A stretch of DNA of 6,139 nt from Propionibacterium sp. (GTDB lineage Bacteria; Actinomycetota; Actinomycetes; Actinomycetales; Actinomycetaceae): the NCBI GenBank assembly GCA_030460725.1, contig JAKECL010000136.1, positions 1-6,139 of the forward strand. Reading direction: 5' to 3'. The position numbers were made by a program, and so were the translations under genes. Below the pieces are notes generated by a model. It saw only the letters and a program-made list of their open reading frames with translations, was not told where the DNA came from and did not search any database. Numbering within the stretch: position 1 is the first letter of the stretch; every line of letters starts with the position of its first letter. This document shows positions 1 to 6,139 of the stretch, in pieces.

Positions 1-26
1 GCGCGTTCTTCTCCAAGGTGCTCTGA
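1..26 (+). CDS. Possible 3' end of a convergent plus-strand gene (partial)
   Basis: Reading from base 3 gives Ala-Phe-Phe-Ser-Lys-Val-Leu followed by a TGA stop at 24-26. If real, this is the carboxyl end of a plus-strand gene that begins outside the window and converges on the histidine phosphatase gene, leaving about 39 bp between the two stops. Seven residues cannot identify a family, and the other two plus-strand frames are also open here. The call rests only on a plausible peptide and a stop placed just before the convergent junction. A minus-strand gene beginning near the GTG at 49-51 is an alternative I cannot exclude. Confidence 0.25.
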
Positions 27-41
27 GGGAGCGGGGCCCGA

Positions 42-58
42 CCGCGACCACCGCGCGG
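42..58. terminator. Weak hairpin between convergent gene ends
   Basis: CCGCG at 42-46 can pair with CGCGG at 54-58 around a 7-nt loop. It lies between the stop of the histidine phosphatase and the possible stop of a convergent gene, where a shared terminator would be expected. There is no T-run on either side and the stem is only 5 bp, so in GC-rich DNA it could be chance. Position is the main support. Confidence 0.2.
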
Positions 59-65
59 CGCAGCC

Positions 66-761
66 TCAGGCCCGACGCACGGGCTCCAGCTCCGAGGGCT
101 CGGCCAGGTCGACCCGGGTGGGGACATCCCACTCCTCCACACGACGATCGCTCCAGGTGAGCGCGTGGAACCGGTCCCCGCGCCACTCCAGGACGGTGGT
201 GAGTGCGTTGCCCATGGGGTGGGCCTCGACGAGCTGGGCGGGCACATTGTCCGCCAGATGTGGGGTCAATGCCCGGATCACCGCCCCGTGGGCCACGATC
301 ACACCTGTGGGGTCCGGACCGGACTGCTCTGCCAGATCACGGCGCACGGACTCCACAACCCCCAGGGCCCGGCGCAGGAGGACGTGTCCGTCCTCCGCCC
401 CGGGCATGCGGACATCGAGGTCGCCGGCGGCCCAGGCGGACATGGTGCGCAGGTAGTGCACCACCGACATCGGATCCGCGTTCATCTCCAGGTCTCCCGC
501 CCGGATCTCCCGAATCCCCGGGCTCACCCGGGCATGGAGGCCGTAGCGCCTCTCCAGTGGATGCACGGTCTGGCGGGTACGCAACAGAGGAGAGACCGCC
601 AGGAGGGTGGGCGGGGGTGAGACCTCGTCCTCCCACCGCTGGGCCAGGGCTTCTGCCTGCGCCATCCCGGTCGCGTCCAAGCTGGCCCCGGGTCTGGACG
701 TGTCCAGTGCCCCGCTCCTGTTCGACGACGTCTGACCGTGACGCACCAGCACCAACCGCAT
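66..761 (-). CDS. Histidine phosphatase family protein (phosphoglycerate mutase-like)
   Basis: This 231-residue protein belongs to branch 1 of the histidine phosphatase superfamily, in which a histidine is transiently phosphorylated while a phosphate ester is cleaved or moved. The amino end carries the defining RHG motif (Arg7, His8, Gly9), here as RHGQT rather than the more usual RHGET. Arg61 in SPLLRTRQT fits the second phosphate-binding arginine, Glu85 in the IREI segment fits the usual acid, and His158 in VIVAHGAVIRA fits the second catalytic histidine, so the active site looks complete. No signal peptide or membrane segment is seen, so it is probably cytosolic. The start is fixed by the family amino end and by GGAGGAGGAG two bases upstream; the frame stays open further 5' but overlaps glnE there in an arginine- and tryptophan-rich shadow. 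It starts 37 bp after glnE and may share its transcript. The substrate cannot be told: the family includes sugar-phosphate, phosphoglycerate and nucleotide phosphatases. Confidence 0.92.
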   Translation of the reverse strand: MRLVLVRHGQTSSNRSGALDTSRPGASLDATGMAQAEALAQRWEDEVSPPPTLLAVSPLLRTRQTVHPLERRYGLHARVSPGIREIRAGDLEMNADPMSVVHYLRTMSAWAAGDLDVRMPGAEDGHVLLRRALGVVESVRRDLAEQSGPDPTGVIVAHGAVIRALTPHLADNVPAQLVEAHPMGNALTTVLEWRGDRFHALTWSDRRVEEWDVPTRVDLAEPSELEPVRRA

Positions 762-763
762 GT

Positions 764-773
764 CTCCTCCTCC
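764..773 (-). promoter_or_regulatory. Strong Shine-Dalgarno of the histidine phosphatase gene
   Basis: On the minus strand the sequence is GGAGGAGGAG followed by AC and ATG. The first GGAGG is 7 nt from the start codon, which is close to ideal. It decides the start at 761 against upstream alternatives in the same frame and suggests the gene is translated independently of glnE. Confidence 0.8.
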
Positions 774-798
774 GCCCGGGACCACTCCCGGGCACGAC

Positions 799-3759
799 TC
801 ATTCCCAGAACAGTCTGTCCATGACCGCACGCGAACGCCTGGCCGCGCGCAACCAGTCCTCCTCCAGGGCGGACTCGCCCCCCGCCGGGTAGCCGAGCAG
901 ACGCCCCAGACACACCAGCTCACGCTGGACGCGTGGCAGGACATCGAGCTTGACCCCTGAAGTGCGCCCGGTGGCCAGCACATTGCCCGCCCGGATGCGC
1001 GAGGCCAGGGACCACGCCTCGCGCAGGACCTGCGCGTCTTCCTCCTCCACGAGACCTGCCAGGACCTCTGCCTCCAATGCCGCCATGGTGGAGGTCGTGC
1101 GCAGTTGCTCCAGGCTCCCGGCATGGCGCAACTGGAGGAGCTGCACCACCCACTCCACATCGGAGAGGCCGCCGGGGCCCAGCTTCACGTGACGGTTCGG
1201 CTCCGTCCCACGTGGGAGACGTTCGGCCTCCATGCGTGCCTTGAGCAGGCGGATCTCCCGCAGCTCTGCATCGGTGGGTGAAGGGCCGTAGCGGATCGGG
1301 TCGATCACCGCGAAGAACTCCTCCAGGAGACGCCCCGGACCTGCCGCGGGTCGTGCCCGCAGGAGTGCCTGACGTTCCCAGGTGGAGGCCCAGCGTCCGT
1401 AGTACTCCCTGTAGGACTCCACCGTCCGTGACATCGGCCCCGAACGTCCCTCCGGGCGCAGGTCCATGTCCACACCCAGACTCATCTGCGCAGTGGTCAT
1501 GCCGAGCAGCGCACGCACCCGATTGGCGACGTGGGTGGCAGCCTCGGCAGCCTCGGCCTCCCCCACTCCCTCTCGGGCGCGGTGGACGACCAGGACATCG
1601 GCATCGGAGGCGTAGGAGGACTCCTCACCTCCGTAACGTCCCATGGCGACCAGCGCCACCTCCGCCCACTGGTCACCCTTCTCCTGCGCCCACTCACGTT
1701 GGGCGATGGTCAGTGCCCCACCCAGCGCTGCATCGGAGGAATGGGCGATACCGGGGCTGGTCGCTGTGATGTCTGCCAGGATGTCCGACAGTGCAGCACG
1801 GGTGACCTCCCGGGAGCGCACAGCGCGCACCCGCAGGGCGGCGGTGTCCGCATCGGGGTGACGCCCCACCAGGGAGGTCACCTCCGCGTCCAGACGGGCC
1901 GGGTCCAGGGGCCGAAGCAACGCGTCGTCATCCAACCAGGAGATGGCTTCAGGGCGGTTGGACAGCGCGTCGGCAATCCACCGCGAGTTCGGCAGCATCC
2001 GGCACAGGCGCGCCGCGGCGACCCCCGAGTCGCGCAAGAGGGCGAGGTACCAGTGGGAGTCCCCGATCTGTTCCGACAGGGTGCGGAAGCTGGCCAGCCC
2101 CATGTCAGGGTCGGCTCCGTCGGCCAACCAGGAGATGATGACGGGCAGCAGGTGACGCTGGATGGTGGCTCGCCGCGAGGTCCCGGCCGTGAGCGCCGCG
2201 ATGTGTGCCAGGGCCCCGTGGGGATCGATGTAGCCGATGGCGGCCAGTCGGGCACGGGCCGCGTCGTGGTCCAGGGCCGCCTCGTCGGGGCTCAGTTGGG
2301 CGGTGGCTGCAACGATGGGTTGGTAGTAGACGTCCTCGTGGAGCGTGCGTACGCGGTGGCGCACGCGGTCGAGCTCCACAGCCAGTGCCTCGCCCGAGGG
2401 AAGGCGGAGGGGATCCACCGACCGGGCGATGGTGCGCAGGTCATGGGGGTCGGAGGGCACCAGGTGCGTGCGCCGCATGCGCAGCAGTTGGGTGCGGTGC
2501 TCCACGCTGCGCAGGAAGCAGTAGCAGGTGGTGAGCTCCCCTCCCTGGGCGCGTCCCACATATCCGCCCTCGGTGAGCGCCCCGATGGCCGAGACGGTGT
2601 CACGCACCCGCAGCGTCTCGTCGGTGCGCCCGTGGACCAGTTGCAGCAACTGGACGGTGAACTCCACGTCGCGCAGGCCGCCCCGTCCGAGCTTGAGTTC
2701 ACGTGCAGCCTCGTGCCGCGGGATGTTGTGCTCGACCCGCGTTCGCATGGCACGCGCATTCTCCACGAAGCCCTGCCTCCCTGCTGCGCTCCACACGAAG
2801 GGTGCCACTGCCTCCTCGAAGGCACGTCCCAGCTCCGGGTCTCCGGCGCAGGCACGCGCCTTCAGGAGGGCCTGGTACTCCCAGGTCTGGGCCCACTTCG
2901 TGTAGTAGGCGGTGTAGGACTCAACGGTGCGCACCAGTGCCCCGTCGCGTCCCTCCGGGCGCAGGGCCGTGTCCACGCTCCACAATGGCTGTTCGGAACC
3001 CGCACCGGAGCACCCCTGCGCCGTCAGGGCGGCCAGACGGGTTCCGATCTCCACGACCTCGCGTTCCTCCACACCCGGACCGGGCCCGGGCTCCGCCACG
3101 TGGACCACGTCGACATCGGAGATGTAGTTGAGTTCCCGGGCGCCGGTCTTGCCCATGGCAATGACTGCCACCCGTACCCGTCCATCGGGGTCGATGTCCC
3201 GGCGAGCCAGGGCCAGGGATGCATCCAGTGCGGCATCTGCGAGGTCGGAGAGCCGCTCCCCCACCTGCGGCATCAGCGCCACAGGATCGGTGGAGGTGAC
3301 ATCGTCGGCCACCACTGCCAGAAGGGCCTGCCGGTAGGCGCGACGCATGTCATCAGCGCCTGCCCCCGGTGCCGCCACAGGGAGTTGTGCATCCGGGTCT
3401 GCCCCGACCGAACGCATGAGCAGGTCACGCACGTCCCCTGGATCCGTCCACACCCCGGGCAGGCGAGAGGGGTGCGCGACCAGCAGGTCACCGAGCGCCC
3501 GGCTCACCCCGAGCACGGCCACCAGGCGTTCCAGGCGACCCTCCTCGCCCTCGCACAGCCCGGGGAGCACCGACGCGTCGGACTCGCCCAGCCGCACGGC
3601 CTGAAGCAGCGCCAGGTCGGGGTCCGCACAGCGGGAGAACAGCTCCAGCCAGTGACCGTGGTCCCCGGGCAGGTCGGCGAGCAGGGCGAGCGCCCGCTCC
3701 GGCTCCACGAATCCTCCCGAGCGCAGCACGGCAGCGGTGGGCCGGGGCTCGGGAGACAT
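799..3759 (-). CDS. glnE: Bifunctional glutamine synthetase adenylyltransferase / adenylyl-removing enzyme
   Basis: GlnE adjusts glutamine synthetase activity by adding AMP to a tyrosine of the enzyme when nitrogen is plentiful and removing it when nitrogen is scarce. The 986-residue product has two related nucleotidyltransferase halves. The amino half (adenylyl-removing in the family) has GKTGARELNYISDVDVV at about 203-219, with metal-binding Asp215 and Asp217, then VDTALRPEGRDG with Asp263, then LGRGGLRDVEF at about 357-367. The carboxyl half (adenylylating) repeats the layout: GRYGGEESSYASDADVL at about 707-723 with Asp719 and Asp721, VDMDLRPEGRSG with Asp764, and LGPGGLSDVEW at about 860-870. 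Both sites look intact, so both activities are expected. Length is near the roughly 990 residues of mycobacterial GlnE. The ATG at 3759 is chosen because it overlaps the glnA2 stop, has AAGG 7 nt upstream and gives a family-like amino end; the open frame continues 163 codons further, but only as an arginine-rich shadow inside glnA2. No membrane segment is seen. Regulation by a PII protein is family knowledge, not visible here. Confidence 0.97.
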   Translation of the reverse strand: MSPEPRPTAAVLRSGGFVEPERALALLADLPGDHGHWLELFSRCADPDLALLQAVRLGESDASVLPGLCEGEEGRLERLVAVLGVSRALGDLLVAHPSRLPGVWTDPGDVRDLLMRSVGADPDAQLPVAAPGAGADDMRRAYRQALLAVVADDVTSTDPVALMPQVGERLSDLADAALDASLALARRDIDPDGRVRVAVIAMGKTGARELNYISDVDVVHVAEPGPGPGVEEREVVEIGTRLAALTAQGCSGAGSEQPLWSVDTALRPEGRDGALVRTVESYTAYYTKWAQTWEYQALLKARACAGDPELGRAFEEAVAPFVWSAAGRQGFVENARAMRTRVEHNIPRHEAARELKLGRGGLRDVEFTVQLLQLVHGRTDETLRVRDTVSAIGALTEGGYVGRAQGGELTTCYCFLRSVEHRTQLLRMRRTHLVPSDPHDLRTIARSVDPLRLPSGEALAVELDRVRHRVRTLHEDVYYQPIVAATAQLSPDEAALDHDAARARLAAIGYIDPHGALAHIAALTAGTSRRATIQRHLLPVIISWLADGADPDMGLASFRTLSEQIGDSHWYLALLRDSGVAAARLCRMLPNSRWIADALSNRPEAISWLDDDALLRPLDPARLDAEVTSLVGRHPDADTAALRVRAVRSREVTRAALSDILADITATSPGIAHSSDAALGGALTIAQREWAQEKGDQWAEVALVAMGRYGGEESSYASDADVLVVHRAREGVGEAEAAEAATHVANRVRALLGMTTAQMSLGVDMDLRPEGRSGPMSRTVESYREYYGRWASTWERQALLRARPAAGPGRLLEEFFAVIDPIRYGPSPTDAELREIRLLKARMEAERLPRGTEPNRHVKLGPGGLSDVEWVVQLLQLRHAGSLEQLRTTSTMAALEAEVLAGLVEEEDAQVLREAWSLASRIRAGNVLATGRTSGVKLDVLPRVQRELVCLGRLLGYPAGGESALEEDWLRAARRSRAVMDRLFWE

Positions 3760-3770
3760 CAGTTGACCTT
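3757..3770 (-). promoter_or_regulatory. TGATG stop-start overlap and Shine-Dalgarno of glnE
   Basis: On the minus strand the glnA2 stop TGA (3761-3759) and the glnE start ATG (3759-3757) share one base. AAGG at 3770-3767, inside the last glnA2 codons, is 7 nt from the glnE start. This arrangement is typical of translational coupling by ribosome re-initiation and fixes the glnE start. Confidence 0.85.
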
Positions 3771-5093
3771 GAGGAACTGTCGGATCTCCTGCGGGGTGAT
3801 CTGGTTGCGGTACTCCCGCCACTCGTTCTCCTTGTTGCGCAGGACGTAGTCGAAGACCTCCTCGCCCAGTGTGCGCGCAACGAGGTCGGAACCCCGCATC
3901 AGTCCGACCGCGGACTTCAGCGAGGTGGGCAGGGACTCGATTCCCAGCACCTGACGTTCGCGCTCGGAGAGGTCCCAGACGTTGTCCTCGGCCTCGGGAA
4001 CCAGGTCCAGGCGCTGTTCGACACCGTCCAGACCTGCAGCCACCAGCACCGCGAGACCCAGGTAGGGGTTCACCGCAGGATCGATGCCGCGGTACTCGAT
4101 GCGCGCGGACTGCTTCTTCGTGGGCTTGTACAGCGGCACCCTCACCAGCGCCGAGCGGTTGTTGTGACCCCAGCACACGAAACTGGGTGCCTCGCCCCCG
4201 CCCCACAGACGCTTGTAGGAGTTCACGTACTGGTTGGTGACCGCACACACCTCACGTGCGTGGGCCAGCAGGCCCGCGATGAAGTGGCGCCCGGTGACGG
4301 AGAGCTGGTACTCGCCGGAGGGATCGTAGAAGGCGTTGGACTCCGCCTCGAACAGGGAGATGTGGGTGTGCATCCCGGAACCGGGCTGGTCGATGAAGGG
4401 CTTGGGCATGAAGGAGGCGACCATGTCCTCGCGCAGCGCCACCTCCTCGATGACGGTGCGCGCGGTCATGATGTTGTCCGCCGCGGTCACGGCGTCCACC
4501 GCCCGCAGGTCGATCTCGTTCTGGCCGGGCCCGCCCTCGTGGTGGGAGAACTCCACGGAGATGCCCATGTCCTCCAGCATCCGCACTGCGCGACGGCGGA
4601 AGTCGTTGGAGTCCCCCCGTGCCACGTGGTCGAAGTAGCCCGCATTGTCGATGGGGACCATGTGGTCCACCGTGACGGGCTTGCGCAGCAGGTAGAACTC
4701 AATCTCGGGGTGGACCATGACGGTGAAACCCATGTCGCGGGCGCGCTCAACCGTGCGCTCCAGGGCGCCGCGGGGATCGGAGCGGGCCTGCTTGCCGTCG
4801 GGGGTCAGCACATCGCAGAACATCCGCGCCACCTGGTCGTCCACACCGCGCCAGGGGAGCACCTGGAAGGTGGAGGCATCGGGCAGCAGCAGCATGTCCG
4901 ACTCGTGGACACGGGTGAGTCCCTCGATGGCGGAGCCGTCGAAGCCGATGCCCTCGCTGAAGGCATCCTCCAACTCTCCCGGATCAATCGCCACGGACTT
5001 CAGCACCCCGGCGACATCCGTGAACCAGAGGCGGATGAAGCGGATGCCTCGTTCGGCGATCTCCTGGAGGACGCGTTCCTGCTGACGGTCCAT
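3759..5093 (-). CDS. glnA2: Glutamine synthetase type I, GlnA2-like (non-adenylylatable form)
   Basis: This 444-residue protein is a class I glutamine synthetase, a cytosolic dodecamer in the family, which makes glutamine from glutamate, ammonia and ATP. The beta-grasp domain with FDGSAIEG (51-58) is followed by the catalytic domain. Expected metal and substrate residues are Glu130 and Glu132 in HPEIEF, Glu186 and Glu193 in the HHEGGPGQNE segment, and His242 in the PGSGMHTH segment. Glu301 in GGGEAP fits the glutamate flap, and Arg313, Arg318 and Arg335 fit the phosphate and substrate arginines. Position 373, in DNVWDL, is tryptophan where adenylylated enzymes have the modified tyrosine. Arg61 in TRVHESDM matches the feedback-inhibition arginine of type I-alpha enzymes. 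The amino end MDRQ and the overall length match mycobacterial GlnA2. The start has GGAAGGAAGGG 7 nt upstream. In streptomycetes and mycobacteria some extra GlnA-like proteins are polyamine glutamylating enzymes or of minor importance, so glutamine synthesis is likely but not proven. It is coupled to glnE directly downstream. Confidence 0.95.
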   Translation of the reverse strand: MDRQQERVLQEIAERGIRFIRLWFTDVAGVLKSVAIDPGELEDAFSEGIGFDGSAIEGLTRVHESDMLLLPDASTFQVLPWRGVDDQVARMFCDVLTPDGKQARSDPRGALERTVERARDMGFTVMVHPEIEFYLLRKPVTVDHMVPIDNAGYFDHVARGDSNDFRRRAVRMLEDMGISVEFSHHEGGPGQNEIDLRAVDAVTAADNIMTARTVIEEVALREDMVASFMPKPFIDQPGSGMHTHISLFEAESNAFYDPSGEYQLSVTGRHFIAGLLAHAREVCAVTNQYVNSYKRLWGGGEAPSFVCWGHNNRSALVRVPLYKPTKKQSARIEYRGIDPAVNPYLGLAVLVAAGLDGVEQRLDLVPEAEDNVWDLSERERQVLGIESLPTSLKSAVGLMRGSDLVARTLGEEVFDYVLRNKENEWREYRNQITPQEIRQFLKVN

Positions 5094-5100
5094 GGTGGGC

Positions 5101-5111
5101 CCCTTCCTTCC
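5101..5111 (-). promoter_or_regulatory. Shine-Dalgarno of glnA2
   Basis: GGAAGGAAGGG on the minus strand is separated from the ATG at 5093 by the 7 nt GCCCACC. It is long and purine-rich, consistent with strong initiation, and supports the chosen start. Confidence 0.75.
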
Positions 5112-5126
5112 TGTGGACGAGGGCGA

Positions 5127-5159
5127 CGCCCCGCGGTGGTGGGTACCGACCCCGGGGCG
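5127..5159 (-). terminator. Candidate GC-rich hairpin between the SPFH gene and glnA2
   Basis: CGCCCCG at 5127-5133 can pair with CGGGGCG at 5153-5159. Within the loop, CGGT at 5134-5137 can pair with ACCG at 5145-5148 around a 7-nt loop, so the whole forms an imperfect compound hairpin with a 4-nt bulge. It starts about 30 nt after the SPFH stop and ends about 16 nt before the glnA2 Shine-Dalgarno. No U-run follows on the minus strand. It could be a U-less terminator, a leader structure in the glnA2 message, or chance in GC-rich DNA. I see no convincing -35/-10 pair or GlnR-type box in the rest of the 95 bp gap. Confidence 0.3.
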
Positions 5160-5188
5160 CGCTCGATGGTTGTCCGGTTCCGGGCTGC

Positions 5189-6124
5189 TCAGATGCCCGG
5201 TGTCGTCGTGCCCGTGTTGTCGGTGGTGTTCCCCTCGGCCTGCGCGCCGACGCCGAAGCCCTGGGAGATCGAGTTCAGCGCGGCGGTGAGCTCGGTGGGG
5301 ACGACCCAGATCTTCGAGGCATTGCCCTGGGCGATCTGGGGCAGTGTCTGCAGGTACTGGTAGCTGAGCAGGTCAGGTGTCGGGTTGCCCTCGTGGATGG
5401 CCCCGAACACCGTCTCGATGGCCTCTGCATCGCCCTTGGCGCGGGTGACGGCGGCCTGTGCCGCACCTTCGGCTCGCAGGATCTGGGACTGCTTCTCACC
5501 CTCCGCCTGGAGGATCTGGGACTGGCGCACGCCCTCGGCCTGGAGGATTGCCGCGCGCTTGTCACGCTCGGCGCGCAGCTGCTGCTCCATCGCCTGCTGG
5601 ATGGTGGGTGGCGGATCGATGGCCTTGAGTTCCACGCGGTTCACGCGGATGCCCCACCGACCGGTCGCCTCGTCGAGGACGCCGCGCAGCTGGCCGTTGA
5701 TCTGGTCGCGGCTGGTGAGCGTCTGCTCCAGGTCCATGGAGCCGATGACGTTCCTCAGCGTGGTGACGGTGAGCTGTTCGATGGCCTGGATGAAGTTGGC
5801 GATCTCGTAGGTGGCGTGCATCGGGTCGTTGACCTGGTAGTAGATCACGGAGTCGATGGACACCACGACGTTGTCGGCCGTGATGACGGGCTGGGGCGGG
5901 AAGCTGGTGACCTGCTCGCGCAGGTCCACCCGCGATGCGATGCGGTCGACGAACGGGATCACGAGGTGCAGACCCGCGAACATGACGGAGTGGAACTTGC
6001 CCAGACGTTCGATGACGAGGGCTCGGGACTGGGGCACGACCTGGATGGCACGGGCGATGACGACAATGACGAAGAGCACGACCAGTGCCAGGATGACCGT
6101 CGTGACGAGTGAGGAGGAGTCCAT
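5189..6124 (-). CDS. SPFH/band 7 (stomatin/QmcA-like) membrane-anchored protein
   Basis: This 311-residue protein belongs to the SPFH (stomatin, prohibitin, flotillin, HflK/C) family, whose members form membrane-associated oligomeric scaffolds linked to membrane domains and protein quality control. One hydrophobic segment at about 6-26 anchors it to the cytoplasmic membrane. The band 7 domain follows at about 28-190, with recognisable stretches VPQSRALVIERLGKF, AGLHLVIPFVDRI, ITADNVVVSIDSVIYYQV and VNRVELKAIDPP. Residues 180-234 are an alanine- and glutamate-rich helix with an 11-residue repeat, as expected for the oligomerising coiled coil. The tail from about 290 is threonine- and glycine-rich and probably disordered. 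No catalytic motif is seen. The start has GGAAGGA 6 nt upstream and places the membrane segment at the extreme amino end. Bacterial relatives often sit beside an NfeD-like gene; if one exists here it lies outside the window, upstream on the minus strand. The function is structural by family and no substrate can be named. Confidence 0.93.
   Translation of the reverse strand: MDSSSLVTTVILALVVLFVIVVIARAIQVVPQSRALVIERLGKFHSVMFAGLHLVIPFVDRIASRVDLREQVTSFPPQPVITADNVVVSIDSVIYYQVNDPMHATYEIANFIQAIEQLTVTTLRNVIGSMDLEQTLTSRDQINGQLRGVLDEATGRWGIRVNRVELKAIDPPPTIQQAMEQQLRAERDKRAAILQAEGVRQSQILQAEGEKQSQILRAEGAAQAAVTRAKGDAEAIETVFGAIHEGNPTPDLLSYQYLQTLPQIAQGNASKIWVVPTELTAALNSISQGFGVGAQAEGNTTDNTGTTTPGI
5423..5587 (-). 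repeat. 33-bp (11-codon) periodic repeat within the SPFH gene
   Basis: Residues 180-234 form five successive 11-residue units: EQQLRAERDKR, AAILQAEGVRQ, SQILQAEGEKQ, SQILRAEGAAQ and AAVTRAKGDAE. The middle three are the closest copies, at 5522-5554, 5489-5521 and 5456-5488 in the DNA, and two of them begin with the same 11 bases TCCCAGATCCT on the minus strand. An 11-residue period suits a long helix or right-handed coiled coil. Such repeats are usual after the band 7 domain, so this is an in-gene repeat and not a mobile or regulatory element. Confidence 0.85.
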
Positions 6125-6130
6125 ACGTGT

Positions 6131-6137
6131 TCCTTCC
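6131..6137 (-). promoter_or_regulatory. Shine-Dalgarno of the SPFH gene
   Basis: GGAAGGA on the minus strand is separated from the ATG at 6124 by the 6 nt ACACGT. It supports the start. Only 15 bases lie upstream inside the window, so nothing can be said about a promoter or a preceding gene. Confidence 0.75.
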
Positions 6138-6139
6138 GG

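Noticed and set aside
762..1160. Extension of the phosphatase frame 133 codons upstream into glnE
   Set aside because: The extra sequence is Trp-, Arg- and Ser-rich shadow of the glnE 3' end. The RHG motif belongs within the first ten residues and the ATG at 761 has a strong ribosome binding site.
1531..3849. Open plus-strand frame of over 700 codons opposite glnE
   Set aside because: GC-rich coding sequence often leaves its antisense frame open. The translation is rich in Gly, His, Gln and Arg, resembles no family I know, and glnE on the other strand has clear conserved motifs throughout.
3760..4248. Extension of the glnE frame 163 codons upstream into glnA2
   Set aside because: The extra sequence is an arginine- and glycine-rich shadow of glnA2 in another frame. 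The ATG at 3759 has a ribosome binding site and a family-like amino end.
5094..5188. GlnR- or AmtR-type nitrogen regulator site ahead of glnA2
   Set aside because: I looked for a GTnAC-n6-GaAAC-like pair on both strands. Only single half-site-like fragments such as GGAACC are present, without the expected partner and spacing.
5180..5200. CCGGGC/GCCCGG inverted repeat spanning the SPFH stop codon
   Set aside because: The stem is 6 bp with a 9-nt loop, no T-run follows, and half of it is coding sequence. Such short GC palindromes are expected by chance at this base composition.
4164..5363. Open plus-strand frame of about 400 codons opposite glnA2 and the following gap
   Set aside because: It mirrors a well-conserved glutamine synthetase, crosses into the SPFH gene, and its translation is low-complexity Gly/Val/His sequence without recognisable motifs.
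5393..6112. Open plus-strand frame of about 240 codons opposite the SPFH gene
   Set aside because: Its Asp-, Leu- and Gly-rich repeats are the mirror of the SPFH sequence on the other strand. It shows no family features.

Overview
The window looks like chromosomal core sequence from a high-GC Gram-positive bacterium (Actinomycetota). Codons are strongly biased to G or C at the third position. The adjacent pair of a GlnA2-type glutamine synthetase and a two-domain GlnE adenylyltransferase, closest in recalled family sequence to those of mycobacteria and streptomycetes, is typical of that phylum. The sequence alone does not resolve the genus. No mobile element, CRISPR array, tRNA, rRNA or foreign-looking segment is visible.

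Four complete genes lie on the minus strand, so transcription runs from high to low coordinates. First comes a membrane-anchored SPFH/band 7 (stomatin-like) protein (5189-6124), followed by a 95 bp gap containing an imperfect GC-rich hairpin. Next is the glutamine synthetase GlnA2 (3759-5093), whose stop codon overlaps the start of glnE (799-3759) in a TGATG junction. After a 37 bp gap comes a small histidine phosphatase (66-761). At the far left edge, 26 bases may hold the last codons of a plus-strand gene that converges on this set; the evidence for it is thin.

glnA2 and glnE are almost certainly co-transcribed and translationally coupled, and the phosphatase gene, with its own strong ribosome binding site, probably belongs to the same transcript. 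GlnE adds AMP to, and removes it from, a tyrosine of a type I-beta glutamine synthetase. The GlnA2 beside it carries tryptophan at that position and keeps the arginine linked to glutamine feedback inhibition in type I-alpha enzymes. The likely GlnE substrate is therefore a GlnA1 encoded outside this window. The SPFH gene is upstream but separated, and its link to nitrogen metabolism is unproven.

I looked for an undescribed system and did not find one. The most useful observations are the mismatch between GlnE and its neighbour GlnA2, the overlapping junction, the 33-bp repeats in the SPFH gene and the hairpin ahead of glnA2.
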